53,402 nucleotides of DNA from Nitrososphaerota archaeon (GTDB taxonomy: Archaea > Thermoproteota > Nitrososphaeria > Nitrososphaerales > UBA183): NCBI GenBank assembly GCA_027886865.1, contig JAPCJR010000011.1:1-53402 (forward strand), in the 5' to 3' direction. This document shows, in pieces, positions 25,122-33,319 of this stretch (position 1 is its first letter; every line of letters begins with the position of its first letter). The position numbers and the translations under genes were made by a program. A model generated the notes under the pieces. That model worked only from the letters and a program-made list of their open reading frames with translations. It was not told the DNA's origin and ran no database searches.

Positions 25122-26142
25122 ATCTCTCCCATATCCTGTGCTTCTTTTCTCTGGAAGACGCATCGATGGCCGCTCCGAAGAAGGAGACGAACTCGCAGAC
25201 GGCGGCGAACGGCAGCGCGAGTATCAGCTGCGGGCGCTTGGCGACCGTTCTCACGACCGCACCGAACCCGCGCTCAGGGGAGAGTAGTATCAGCGACTCC
25301 GCTGTCACAGGGACGCGGCCCACCAGCCTCCAGACCTGCATATGACCATAGAGTATCCTGCGTCTCTGTCTTATTATCTCGAGCGGCGTCGAGGGAACGT
25401 CGACCATCACAGTGGCGCCTTCTACGGACCTTACCCGGTATCCGTTGACGCGGAGCCTCCCCGCGATGTACGCGCCGTCGTTGACTATGTCGCCCGGGAG
25501 CTCGGAGACCGCTTCCGATCGCACCACCATCAGTTCGTCCGTTCCGTGGTTGCCCATCATCGTCGGGTTCAGGTCCTGAGAGCAAGTATTGTGGGTCCCC
25601 CACATCAGTTCAAGGATCCGCGACGCCGTGCCCGCCCTCGTAGTGATCACCGGGATGCCTGATACCATGCCTGTCTCTTCGTCCCTCCTGATGGCGCGGA
25701 GGAGCCTGGATATCGAGCCCCCAGAGGGCAATGCGTCGGCGTTGACGAGGGCCAGGTAGTCCCCCACCCTCTCTTGGAGAATGCGGTTGATTGCGGCCGC
25801 CTTGCCCCTTCTCATATCCTCCTCAATGAGGACTATCTTGGAGTCTGCTCTCTGAATCCGTTCGAGATGATCGAGGGTGCTGCTGGTACACGCGCTGGCC
25901 ACTATGATGACCTTCTCGAGCGAGAATCCCGGAGGAAAACGCTCCGTCTCGATCGTGTCGATGAGTTCGACGAGGGTGGGCGGGTTTCCCGTCGCGCAAA
26001 TCCCGATGCTGAAGGAGATAGTCCCCTCCCCCTTTGCCGTTCTTTGGGCCACACTCGCGCGTCCAGGATCGTGAAGAGCCACAAGCCGCCACGTGAGGGT
26101 GCGCGAGTGAGATTTCTTTGATAAGCCTTCCTCCAAATCCAA
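25111..26142 (-). CDS. Family 2 glycosyltransferase (GT-A fold)
   Basis: The protein is about 343 residues. A GT2 core begins at ISFSIGICATGNPPTL and includes IVLIEEDMRRGKAAAINRIL and the metal/nucleotide motif LALVNADALP. The acceptor-side acidic segment is GDIVNDGAYIAGRL and a QxxRR-like motif is IIRQRRRILYG. One hydrophobic segment near the C-terminus (LILALPFAAVCEFVSFFGAA) suggests membrane attachment. The start is uncertain: TTG codons at 26151, 26142 and 26136 are in frame. TATA on the minus strand (26171-26164) lies 25 bp before TTG 26142, so I use that. It is the first gene of a GT2-NTase-fusion operon. Confidence 0.82.
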   Translation of the reverse strand: MDLEEGLSKKSHSRTLTWRLVALHDPGRASVAQRTAKGEGTISFSIGICATGNPPTLVELIDTIETERFPPGFSLEKVIIVASACTSSTLDHLERIQRADSKIVLIEEDMRRGKAAAINRILQERVGDYLALVNADALPSGGSISRLLRAIRRDEETGMVSGIPVITTRAGTASRILELMWGTHNTCSQDLNPTMMGNHGTDELMVVRSEAVSELPGDIVNDGAYIAGRLRVNGYRVRSVEGATVMVDVPSTPLEIIRQRRRILYGHMQVWRLVGRVPVTAESLILLSPERGFGAVVRTVAKRPQLILALPFAAVCEFVSFFGAAIDASSREKKHRIWERYAD

Positions 26143-26162
26143 TGCTATCAATTTGGAAAAAG

Positions 26163-26172
26163 CATTATATCG
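26163..26172. promoter_or_regulatory. Shared TATA element of divergent GT2 and molybdoenzyme genes
   Basis: CATTATAT on the plus strand reads ATATAATG on the minus strand, so one AT-rich element can serve both directions. It is about 25 bp from TTG 26142 on the minus side. On the plus side it gives a leader of about 17 nt containing GGAGTGAT before ATG 26213. Confidence 0.5.
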
Positions 26173-26212
26173 TCTCGCGGCGCCTTTTCGTTAGTTTTTC
26201 GGAGTGATTCGA

Positions 26213-27796
26213 ATGCAACCAAGTACGAAGCGTGGTTTCCTCGTGGGTCTAGCCGGCGGCGCGATCGCCCTCGGGATCTCCTACGGAATCCGCGTCTTGT
26301 TCGGGGGCGTCTTCCTGCCCGAACTCGCGGCGCAGACGCTCTTTTCACTTACCCCGGGTTCCATCGAGTCAAAAGCCGTCGAGACGCTCCAGAGTCTCGC
26401 AAAATACTCGGCGTTCAGCGGCGCGATTGTAGCCAACCTCCTCCTTTACGGAGTGCTCGGCGCGCTCCTATACAGGTCGAAGAGCATCTCTGAGCAGGGA
26501 GGGAGGGTCGAGCGTTTCCTCTCCTTCTCGTTGCTTCCATACATCGTCCTGGCGACGATAGGCATTCTCCTGCTGTTCACGACGGCCATACAGTCGTCGC
26601 CTGTTTCGCTCCCCGTGCTCTTCATCTCGATGGTCCCCCCTCAGATAGCGTTCGGTGCTACCCTGACTTGGTTCAAGGGCACCGGAGTGGTGAAGCCCAC
26701 CGAGCTGTGCGTGGCGGCGAAGCCCCCCAAGGGCAAGAAGTTCGACAGGAGGAGGAGGCTCTTCATCCAGGCGGGCGTGGCCGCGGCCGTGGGCGCTGCG
26801 ATCCTAGTCTACGGGGTCGGGTTCATCCTGCGCCAGAACATACCCGCCGCCGGTACTATGCCCGCGACCCCAGCGTCGCTGCTCTCGCAGAACGTGACGG
26901 CTAACGCCGACTTCTATCGCGTAGACGTTAACATCTTCCCACCGTCCGTCGACAGCGCGAACTGGCATCTAACCGTCACCGGGCTCGTCAACACCCCCCT
27001 CTCGCTCTCCCTAGCAGATCTCCAAAACCTTGCCTACTATGACCAGTACAACACCCTCGAATGCGTCAGCAACACTATAGGCGGGGACCTGATAAGCACC
27101 GCACAGTGGCGAGGGGTCAAACTGAAGGATGTCCTCAGCATGGCCGGTCTCCAGCCGACCGCCGACTACGTCGTCTTCACAGCGGTCGACGGCTACGACG
27201 TCGCGATTCCCATGGACAGGGCGATGCTCGATGGCACCCTCCTCGCCTTTGAGATGAACGGCCAGCCGCTCCCCACGGAGCACGGGTACCCGTTGAGGGC
27301 GATCGTCCCCGGCCTGTACGGGATGATGAACGCAAAGTGGATAATCAACATCAGGGCGGTGAACGGGGCCTACCAGGGCTACTGGCAGCAGAGGGGCTGG
27401 ACGAGCAGCGCCGAATACCAGACGGGCTCCGAGCTCGTGATCCCGGGCGACGCGCAGGTGACCGACCGATTCGGAATTAGCGGCTCGAGCAACGTAAGCC
27501 TGGGCCTCGTCCCAATCGCCGGGATAGCATATGCGGGCGACCGGGGCGTCTCCAAGGTCGAAGTCAGCACCGACGACGGGAACACGTGGACGACCGCGTC
27601 GCTGACCGACCCGCTCTCCAACTACACTTGGATCTTCTGGACTGCGCAATGGAACCCGTCCACGACCGGCTCCTACAAGCTCAAGGTTCGTGCGACCGAC
27701 GGTACGGGAGCGGTCCAGACGGCGGTCGTCACCGACCCGTTCCCGAACGGTGCCACTGGGTACCAGGTCGTGGACATTTCGGTCCTTCCCGCATGA
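26213..27796 (+). CDS. Membrane-anchored sulfite-oxidase-family molybdopterin oxidoreductase
   Basis: The 527-residue protein has an N-terminal membrane domain with four to five hydrophobic segments (about 8-32, 62-85, 102-125, 132-150, and 178-205 after a basic loop KGKKFDRRRR). An extracytoplasmic molybdopterin domain follows (about 235-400) with the Mo-ligating cysteine in YNTLECVSNTIGG and the RAIVPGLYG segment. A C-terminal Ig-like Mo-co oxidoreductase dimerisation domain comes last (KVEVSTDDGNTWTTA). This is the SUOX/YedY architecture with a tether in place of a Tat signal. The ATG at 26213 is preceded by GGAGTGAT; GTG 26204 is an alternative. Substrate and electron partner are unknown. 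Confidence 0.88.
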   Translation: MQPSTKRGFLVGLAGGAIALGISYGIRVLFGGVFLPELAAQTLFSLTPGSIESKAVETLQSLAKYSAFSGAIVANLLLYGVLGALLYRSKSISEQGGRVERFLSFSLLPYIVLATIGILLLFTTAIQSSPVSLPVLFISMVPPQIAFGATLTWFKGTGVVKPTELCVAAKPPKGKKFDRRRRLFIQAGVAAAVGAAILVYGVGFILRQNIPAAGTMPATPASLLSQNVTANADFYRVDVNIFPPSVDSANWHLTVTGLVNTPLSLSLADLQNLAYYDQYNTLECVSNTIGGDLISTAQWRGVKLKDVLSMAGLQPTADYVVFTAVDGYDVAIPMDRAMLDGTLLAFEMNGQPLPTEHGYPLRAIVPGLYGMMNAKWIINIRAVNGAYQGYWQQRGWTSSAEYQTGSELVIPGDAQVTDRFGISGSSNVSLGLVPIAGIAYAGDRGVSKVEVSTDDGNTWTTASLTDPLSNYTWIFWTAQWNPSTTGSYKLKVRATDGTGAVQTAVVTDPFPNGATGYQVVDISVLPA

Positions 27797-27820
27797 TTCC
27801 GGGAAGAGCAGTCCGGGCGG

Positions 27821-28264
27821 ATGGGGTGCGGAGATACGCCTGACTCTTCCTTTGCAGGAGGTGCGGCGCTGGAGATCTCTGACCCTGCCCTGGCCAGACT
27901 CTTCTCGGACGCGCTCTCCAGGATCCCTCCGGACGTGCCGCCATTGCGGAGCGTCACGTCGATCAGGCTGAGGCGCAGAGGCAGCATGCGCGGCTTGGTC
28001 GGCCTCACCTGGTGCGGCGTGAGATATGGGAGGTCGGACACGGGCGTCACGCAGACGATCACGTTCTATACAGACCTCCTCTACCAGCTGTCTGATGGGG
28101 CCAAGACAGCGGTGATGGCCCACGAGCTGGCCCACGCATGGCTGAACGAGCACGAACGTCCCGGGCAGTCCCGCGAGAGGGAGAAGGAAGCTGACGAGGT
28201 CGCACAGAGGTGGGGTTTCGGCAGAGACCTCGTCCAGCTTGACGAAGAGGCGGAGTCGATCTGA
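27821..28264 (+). CDS. Small zincin-type metallopeptidase-like protein (HExxH)
   Basis: The 147-residue protein has a single strong motif, MAHELAHAWLNEH (residues ~105-117), the HExxH zinc site, followed by KEADEVAQRWGF with the glutamate expected as third ligand, as in SprT/ImmA-like and other minigluzincins. The preceding segment, TITFYTDLLYQLSDGAK, resembles the strand and helix before the site in these proteins. No signal peptide is seen, so it is cytoplasmic. It starts 24 nt after the molybdoenzyme gene and probably shares its transcript. Substrate unknown. Confidence 0.75.
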   Translation: MGCGDTPDSSFAGGAALEISDPALARLFSDALSRIPPDVPPLRSVTSIRLRRRGSMRGLVGLTWCGVRYGRSDTGVTQTITFYTDLLYQLSDGAKTAVMAHELAHAWLNEHERPGQSREREKEADEVAQRWGFGRDLVQLDEEAESI

Positions 28265-28282
28265 CTCCTTCCCTTCGGACCG

Positions 28283-29095
28283 CTATCTCAGCGACCTCTT
28301 CCTAGCGAAAGCGGGACCGTACTTCTCCGCGAGGACGTTCAACAGTTCCGTGGTGTGGTTGCTCACCATGTGGTTGAGGAGCTCGACGATCGCCTCGGCT
28401 CTGGCCCCCTGGTCCGCGTCGAAGGCGGTGTCCGCAAAGTCCGCGCAGATCTCGCATTCGGGGATCGGCTTGGCCTCTGCCATGGTCCTCAGAATCTCGA
28501 GCTCCCTGTCGAAGTGCTTGTTCAGGATGCCGAGTCTTTCGTCCGCGTCGAGCGTGCTTAGCAGCTCCAGCCTCTCTTCATGCGTCAGCGTAGGGGACAT
28601 CGCGCACAGGTCGGAGAGCTCCGAGGCCGTCTTTGCGTTCGAGAGGAGCGAGGTTATCTCCGGAGGTATGTCGGGGATCAGCTCGCGGAACTCGTCGATC
28701 TGAGCGTGCACGCGCCTGAGCGTCATCGACCTGTCCTTCCCCGAGCCCTCGACTTCATCCAGTTTCTCCACCTTCACCAGCGGCCCCGAGTTCAGTCCGG
28801 AGGAGTTCGCCACCCTGACCCTCCAGAGGCCCCTCAGTTCCACCCGCAGACCTTTCAGGGTCTGCTCGCTCGCGACGACGAGCGTGAGGACGCCTATGCC
28901 CTCCCTCTCCCTTTCGAAGTCCGTCGGGATGAACGCCACGAGCCGGTTCTCCTGCAGGGCCTGCGCCACGGCCCCGATTCCTTTCTCCTCCCCCAGGGTC
29001 ACCGATATCTGCATCCTCGGGAAGAGCACTATCTCCCGCGAGAATAGCGCGGGAACCTCCTCGTCCTTGCCTGGCAAAGTCACCCTTTCGACCAA
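28283..29095 (-). CDS. Stand-alone LON N-terminal-domain protein
   Basis: The 270-residue protein resembles the N-terminal substrate-binding domain of Lon protease: PALFSREIVLFPRMQISVTL, GAVAQALQENRLVAFIP and a beta-rich stretch, followed by a helical region up to LLSTLDADERLGILNKHFDRE. No AAA+ ATPase or peptidase domain follows. In bacteria and archaea, stand-alone LON-domain proteins exist but roles are poorly defined. The start is TTG 29095; a GTG four codons later is possible. A GAAATATC TATA-like element (29132-29125) and a perfect inverted repeat lie just upstream. The gene converges with the zincin gene (18 nt between stops). Confidence 0.83.
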   Translation of the reverse strand: MVERVTLPGKDEEVPALFSREIVLFPRMQISVTLGEEKGIGAVAQALQENRLVAFIPTDFEREREGIGVLTLVVASEQTLKGLRVELRGLWRVRVANSSGLNSGPLVKVEKLDEVEGSGKDRSMTLRRVHAQIDEFRELIPDIPPEITSLLSNAKTASELSDLCAMSPTLTHEERLELLSTLDADERLGILNKHFDRELEILRTMAEAKPIPECEICADFADTAFDADQGARAEAIVELLNHMVSNHTTELLNVLAEKYGPAFARKRSLR

Positions 29096-29108
29096 GACAG
29101 AAACGGGA

Positions 29109-29128
29109 ATCTCCCGGCTCCGGGAGAT
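29109..29128. promoter_or_regulatory. Perfect 20-bp inverted repeat in the LON-gene promoter
   Basis: Two 9-bp arms, ATCTCCCGG and CCGGGAGAT, are separated by CT. The repeat lies between and partly over the candidate TATA box and the expected transcription start of the minus-strand LON gene. That is where a dimeric repressor would bind. No regulator gene is adjacent. Confidence 0.5.
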
Positions 29129-29181
29129 ATTTCAACCTGTCCAACCCGTAGTCGACGCTCGTCCTCCCGCGTCGCGACTCT

Positions 29182-29198
29182 CTTAAGCTCAGGAGGTG
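29182..29198 (+). promoter_or_regulatory. TATA-like element and strong SD of the S9 peptidase gene
   Basis: CTTAAG at 29182-29187 is about 26 bp before GTG 29211. AGGAGGTG at 29191-29198 is a near-perfect Shine-Dalgarno. It includes the earlier GTG at 29196, which therefore cannot use it, so GTG 29211 is the better start. Confidence 0.5.
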
Positions 29199-29210
29199 GA
29201 GACCCTCAGC

Positions 29211-31061
29211 GTGAGCAGCGGCAGTCCCGCCCTTCAGGAGCTTAGACACGGGGTGCGGAGGTACCTGTCAATCAAATCCTCATACTCGCCGCAGTTCTCT
29301 CCGGACGACAGGAGGCTCGCATATCTCTCGGACCTGACGGGTCTCCCGCAGGTCTGGATGGTGGGCCTGGACGAAGGAAGCTGGCCCCAGCAGCTGTCTC
29401 TGGGCCAGGAGAGGGTCAGCTTCATCAGCTACGCTAGAAAGAGCGACATGATAGCCTGCGGCGTGGACGTCGGGGGAGACGAGAGGTTCCAGATCCAGAT
29501 ACTAGAGGATGGCGGAGAGCGGGTCGGAACGGTCGCGGAAGAGCTGACGGCGGTGCACAACTGGGGAGACTGGTCGCCCGACGAGAGGTCCGTATGCTAC
29601 TCTTCTAACTCGAGGAACCCATCGTTCTTCGATGTCTACACCTGTTCGCTCGACGACGGGTTGCAACAGCTCGTGCACCAGAACGACGGGAGCAACTACC
29701 CGGTGTCCTGGTCTCCCGACGGCTCCTCGATACTTTTCATGCGGATGCACGCGCCGTTCAACCACGACCTCTACCTTCTCAGGCTCAACGACAAGTCCGT
29801 GGAGCTGCTCACGCCCCACATGGGAGACGCAGCGTACTATTCCCCGACGTTCGACCCGACCGGTCGCTCCGTCTACTGCGTCACGGACGAGGGCAGAGAG
29901 TTCCCGGGCCTCGCGAAGATAGATGTCGCCGCGAGGTCTCTGAGCTACCTCTACACCGAGAACCAAGAGCTCGAAGGGCTTTCGATGACCCATGACGGAA
30001 GCAGGGTCGCCTTCACCGTGAACGAGGAGGGATACTCGAAGCTGATGCTCTGGCGCGTCGGCTCGGAGGCCCCCGAAAAGATAGAGGTGCCTCGGTCGGT
30101 GCTGGGCGGGCTGACGTGGTCGAACGACGGAAAGAAGCTGGCGTTCTCACTGTCCTCGTCGACAATGAACTCGGACCTATGGCTATATGACGTCGACGGC
30201 CACGCGGTCAGGCGCGTCACGCACAGCTCGACATGCGGGATACCGGAGTCGAGCTTCGTCGATGCCGAGCCCTTCAGGTTCAAATCGTTCGACTCACTCG
30301 ACGTCCCCGCGTTCCTGTATCGCCCACGGTCGACAGGCCCGGTCCCTCTCCTGGTCTACCTCCACGGTGGCCCGGAGAGCCAGTTCCGTCCCGGGTTCAG
30401 CCCCCTCCTGCAGTACTTTGCCCGTCTCGGGTTCGCGGTGCTCGCTCCGAACTTCAGGGGCAGCACGGGCTACGGGCGCAGGTACACCCATCTAGACGAC
30501 GTCTACGGCAGGATGGATACGGTCAAGGACGCCATAGCTGCCGTCGCCGCGGCGCAGAAGATAGTGGATGTGGACCCAAAGAAGATAGTGGCGTGGGGCG
30601 GTTCTTACGGAGGCTTCATGGTGCTCGCGTGCCTCTATTCTGAGCCAGACCTCTGGGCGGGGGGCGTGGACATCGTGGGCATCTCAAATTTCGTCACGTT
30701 CCTAAAGCACACTGGCCCCTGGAGGCGCAAGATCAGGATCGCGGAGTATGGGGACCCCGACAGGGACAACGAATTCCTTGAAAAGATCTCGCCGACCAAC
30801 AACGCGCATCTTATCAAGGCGCCCCTGTTCATCATACACGGGAGGAACGACCCTCGCGTGCCGGTCGGCGAGGCTGCTCAGATCATGCAGACGATGCAGA
30901 AGCTCGGCCGCGAGTCACACTTGCTGACCTTCGACGACGAGGGACACGGCCTCGTGAAGCTGCAGAACAGGATCGAGGGCTACTCTACCGCGCTCGGTTT
31001 CGTGATGTACCGGGTGACCGTCTCGGGGCAAGGTCCTTCTTCATCGCCGCGGCAAGATTAA
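29211..31061 (+). CDS. S9-family prolyl oligopeptidase / acylaminoacyl-peptidase-like
   Basis: The 616-residue protein has an N-terminal beta-propeller with WD40/TolB-like repeats (SPDDRRLAYLSD, WSPDERSVCYSS, WSPDGSSILFM, WSNDGKKLAFSLS; about 20-340). The C-terminal alpha/beta hydrolase domain (about 360-605) has the oxyanion segment YLHGGPESQ, the nucleophile in WGGSYGGFM, the acid in HGRNDPRVP and the histidine in DDEGHGL. It lacks a signal peptide and is likely cytosolic, cleaving short peptides. The reading frame also opens at GTG 29196. Its 3' end overlaps the convergent SRPBCC gene by 77 bp. Confidence 0.93.
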   Translation: MSSGSPALQELRHGVRRYLSIKSSYSPQFSPDDRRLAYLSDLTGLPQVWMVGLDEGSWPQQLSLGQERVSFISYARKSDMIACGVDVGGDERFQIQILEDGGERVGTVAEELTAVHNWGDWSPDERSVCYSSNSRNPSFFDVYTCSLDDGLQQLVHQNDGSNYPVSWSPDGSSILFMRMHAPFNHDLYLLRLNDKSVELLTPHMGDAAYYSPTFDPTGRSVYCVTDEGREFPGLAKIDVAARSLSYLYTENQELEGLSMTHDGSRVAFTVNEEGYSKLMLWRVGSEAPEKIEVPRSVLGGLTWSNDGKKLAFSLSSSTMNSDLWLYDVDGHAVRRVTHSSTCGIPESSFVDAEPFRFKSFDSLDVPAFLYRPRSTGPVPLLVYLHGGPESQFRPGFSPLLQYFARLGFAVLAPNFRGSTGYGRRYTHLDDVYGRMDTVKDAIAAVAAAQKIVDVDPKKIVAWGGSYGGFMVLACLYSEPDLWAGGVDIVGISNFVTFLKHTGPWRRKIRIAEYGDPDRDNEFLEKISPTNNAHLIKAPLFIIHGRNDPRVPVGEAAQIMQTMQKLGRESHLLTFDDEGHGLVKLQNRIEGYSTALGFVMYRVTVSGQGPSSSPRQD

Positions 31062-31488
31062 CCCAGATGAGCGCGTCCGCCTTTGCATATTTCTCAGTAG
31101 CGGCAGCTAGCTCGGGTTTGGACGGCTTCGTGCCTGCCCCTTCGACCTGGGCGCCGGTGAATTCCAGCCGTGACGCGGTTACCCCATCTGGGACTATCTG
31201 GTAGATGAACTGCGAATGCTTCCCGACGTCGGATAGACGGGTGTTCGTCCAGGTGAGTATGTCTGGGAACAGCCGTACCAGCCTCACTTTGGTCTCGGGC
31301 TTGCCGCTGTCTGTTCGCGTGTCCGTCAGGATTAGCGTCGCATCGTCGATGCGCTCGACCTCTCTCGTCCCCTGCTGGCCTAGGAGAGGGAGGTCGTCGC
31401 CACGATAGTCGGTGGACCAATCGTACGCTTTGCGCGCGGGAAAGGGGAAACGCTGGCTGAACCGGTAGTGAACCGTGTAATAGTGCAT
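30985..31488 (-). CDS. SRPBCC / START-like ligand-binding protein
   Basis: The 167-residue protein looks like the helix-grip SRPBCC fold used by polyketide cyclases and other lipid-binding proteins: YRFSQRFPFPARKAYDWSTD (the start of the fold), a run of beta strands (TLILTDTRTD, KVRLVRLFPDILTWTNTRL), and a long C-terminal helix (KYAKADALIWVNLAAAMKKD). The ATG at 31488 is clear. The last 26 codons lie antisense within the S9 peptidase gene. Assignment is by pattern only. Confidence 0.65.
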   Translation of the reverse strand: MHYYTVHYRFSQRFPFPARKAYDWSTDYRGDDLPLLGQQGTREVERIDDATLILTDTRTDSGKPETKVRLVRLFPDILTWTNTRLSDVGKHSQFIYQIVPDGVTASRLEFTGAQVEGAGTKPSKPELAAATEKYAKADALIWVNLAAAMKKDLAPRRSPGTSRNRAR

Positions 31489-31532
31489 GGTCGGTCTGCG
31501 AGCTCATCGAATATGAGCGTTTTGCCGCCGGG

Positions 31533-32528
31533 TCAGCTGGCTTCATCGACCCTCTTGAGCACCTGGAGGCATGTCAGGGTTATCCACTTGCTGGGCTGTC
31601 CCTTGGTCTCCAGTGAGAGCGGGGTGACGCCTTTCCCGATCCGGTACCCCGCGCCCGCGCCCAGGTCGGGATGCACCGAGTCCAGGGCCCAGGTCCCGTC
31701 CGACCTTCTCTTCTCCTTCATCAGCGCGAGGGCTGACCCAAGCCTCTTGTCGCCGCCGTAGCCCAGTTTCGTCACGACGTCCAGCCCGACGAGGACGTCA
31801 TAGTAATAGTGGACCGGATAGTGGAATCGGTACCACGGGAGATATCGGCGTCTCCCCTGGCGGTGAAGTTCCTTCTGCAGGTAGAACTCGACGCCGCGTT
31901 CGACCGATCGCTTCATGCGGCGCGTCCATCTCGACTTGGGTAGCGCTGCAAACGCGCTCAGCCCCTCCCAGCAGTCTAGCGTCCCTCTCCCGAAGGCCTC
32001 CTCATAGAAGCAGTGCCAGCCTCCGTCGTCCATCTGGTTCTCGACCAACCAGTCGAAGGCCGACCGCACCCGTCTGTCATCCGCATACCCGCAGAGGACC
32101 AGCGTCCTGGCGAGGTTGCCCGTCAGGCAGAGCTCGCTCCTCTTCCACTCGCTGGAGGGCGAATCGAACCCGCCGTCCGGCCTCGAGTATTCCTCAAGGA
32201 AGAGCTCGCAGGATTTGCGGACGCGCCCGTCGTCTGCCGTCACGCCGAGGTCGGCCAGCACTATCAGGTTCCAGATGGTGGCGATGTACTTCGGCCGGTA
32301 AAGGTCGTCCCTCGACTCCCAGAAACCTCCGGGCTTCTGCTCCCTCAGGATTCTGGCGCCCCAACCCTTCAGCGGGATCTCTGACCGTGCGCGAAGTACC
32401 TCCTTGTCGCTCTCTTTGCGACCGAGGAGCCCCACGAGCGCGCGATATCGGGCTGCCGGCTCCTGTGCGTCGAGGAGCCAAGACATGACCTCTTTTCCTG
32501 CTGCGGCATTGTCGTCCGGGCGTCTCAT
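31533..32528 (-). CDS. Prenyltransferase/squalene-cyclase-like alpha/alpha-toroid protein
   Basis: The 331-residue protein is built of helical repeats with QW-like motifs: EQKPGGFWESRDD, YSRPDGGFDSPSS, ENQMDDGGWHCFYEE and KRRSDGTWALDSVHP. These are the squalene-hopene cyclase/prenyltransferase repeats. It is half the length of a triterpene cyclase and I see no DxDD catalytic motif, so cyclase activity is doubtful. The ATG at 32528 is preferred; TTG 32543 also fits the frame. A TATA element (32564-32559) is about 33 bp upstream and is shared with the divergent reductase gene. Confidence 0.75.
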   Translation of the reverse strand: MRRPDDNAAAGKEVMSWLLDAQEPAARYRALVGLLGRKESDKEVLRARSEIPLKGWGARILREQKPGGFWESRDDLYRPKYIATIWNLIVLADLGVTADDGRVRKSCELFLEEYSRPDGGFDSPSSEWKRSELCLTGNLARTLVLCGYADDRRVRSAFDWLVENQMDDGGWHCFYEEAFGRGTLDCWEGLSAFAALPKSRWTRRMKRSVERGVEFYLQKELHRQGRRRYLPWYRFHYPVHYYYDVLVGLDVVTKLGYGGDKRLGSALALMKEKRRSDGTWALDSVHPDLGAGAGYRIGKGVTPLSLETKGQPSKWITLTCLQVLKRVDEAS

Positions 32529-32558
32529 ATATCTGACGCCCAATTGGTGCCCAACCTC

Positions 32559-32564
32559 TATAAT
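32559..32564. promoter_or_regulatory. Shared TATA element between toroid-protein and RibD-like genes
   Basis: TATAAT on the plus strand and ATTATA on the minus strand lie 29 bp before GTG 32591 and 33 bp before the reverse-strand ATG 32528. One element may therefore drive both genes, with near-leaderless mRNAs. Confidence 0.5.
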
Positions 32565-32590
32565 AGGGCTACATCCGATGCCGTTCCGAC

Positions 32591-33166
32591 GTGCGGCGCC
32601 TGGTCGTATCCAACCTAATGTCGCTCGACGGTTTCGTTGCGGGCCCCAACGGAGAATTGGACTGGTTTGTCACCGACGGGTTCCTGATTGGGACCGAGTT
32701 CGGCCAATATGCCCGAGAGATGATAAGCTCTGTCGATGCCATCTTGTTGGGACGCCTGACGTACCAAGAATTCGCAAGCTACTGGCCTACCGCGACCGAC
32801 AACGACCCGGTCATCACCGAAAGAATGAACGGTCTGCCCAAGGTCGTTTTTTCAAGGACTCTGGCCCAGGTCGAGTGGGGCAAATGGAACAATGCGAGGC
32901 TGGTCAAAGAAAATGCCTCGGAGGAAGTAGCCAGGATGAAGCAGGAGCCGGGCAAGGACCTCGTGATCTACGGAAGCGGGGAACTTGTGTCCGGCCTCAT
33001 GAAGCTCGGTTTGATTGATGAATACCAGTTGTTTGTCCAGCCCGTCGTCCTAGGCAAGGGAAGACCTCAATTCAAAGACCTGAATGAGAGATACAACTTG
33101 AAGCTGATCTCGGCAAAGCCGTTCAAATCGGGTGCTGTCATGTTGCGCTACCATCCGATAAGGTAG
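32591..33166 (+). CDS. RibD C-terminal/dihydrofolate reductase-like protein
   Basis: The 191-residue protein belongs to the RibD_C/DHFR-like family. It begins RRLVVSNLMSLDGFVAGPNG, typical of this group, then has DAILLGRLTYQEFASYWP, a VVFSRTL strand and IYGSGELVSGLMKLGLIDEY with the NADPH-binding turn. Such proteins are common uncharacterised NADPH reductases; true folate or riboflavin function is not implied by the genes around it. The GTG at 32591 lies 29 bp after a TATA element, suggesting a leaderless mRNA. Base composition is lower in GC than the operons on either side. Confidence 0.85.
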   Translation: MRRLVVSNLMSLDGFVAGPNGELDWFVTDGFLIGTEFGQYAREMISSVDAILLGRLTYQEFASYWPTATDNDPVITERMNGLPKVVFSRTLAQVEWGKWNNARLVKENASEEVARMKQEPGKDLVIYGSGELVSGLMKLGLIDEYQLFVQPVVLGKGRPQFKDLNERYNLKLISAKPFKSGAVMLRYHPIR

Positions 33167-33190
33167 AACCCGTCTTTCGGTGCAGGCCTT

Positions 33191-33208
33191 CCGTGAAATT
33201 AATCACGG
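33191..33208. terminator. Hairpin after the RibD-like gene
   Basis: Arms CCGTGA and TCACGG are separated by AATTAA, 24 nt after the plus-strand stop and inside the convergent intergenic region. It could act in transcription termination or mRNA end stability for either gene. There is no strong T-run. Confidence 0.3.
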
Positions 33209-33319
33209 GGTTCAAGAGGAGCGCGAGCCGTCCGTGTTGGTTCTGACCGTGATTTTGAAGTCTAATGAGACGGGAATTCCGACCTAGGTTCTGTAGGAAC
33301 GGGAGATGGTCAGCGGTCA

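Noticed and set aside
33167..33319. Small gene in the convergent gap after the RibD-like gene
   Set aside because: Open frames there overlap neighbours or lack starts and family features; only a short hairpin is visible.
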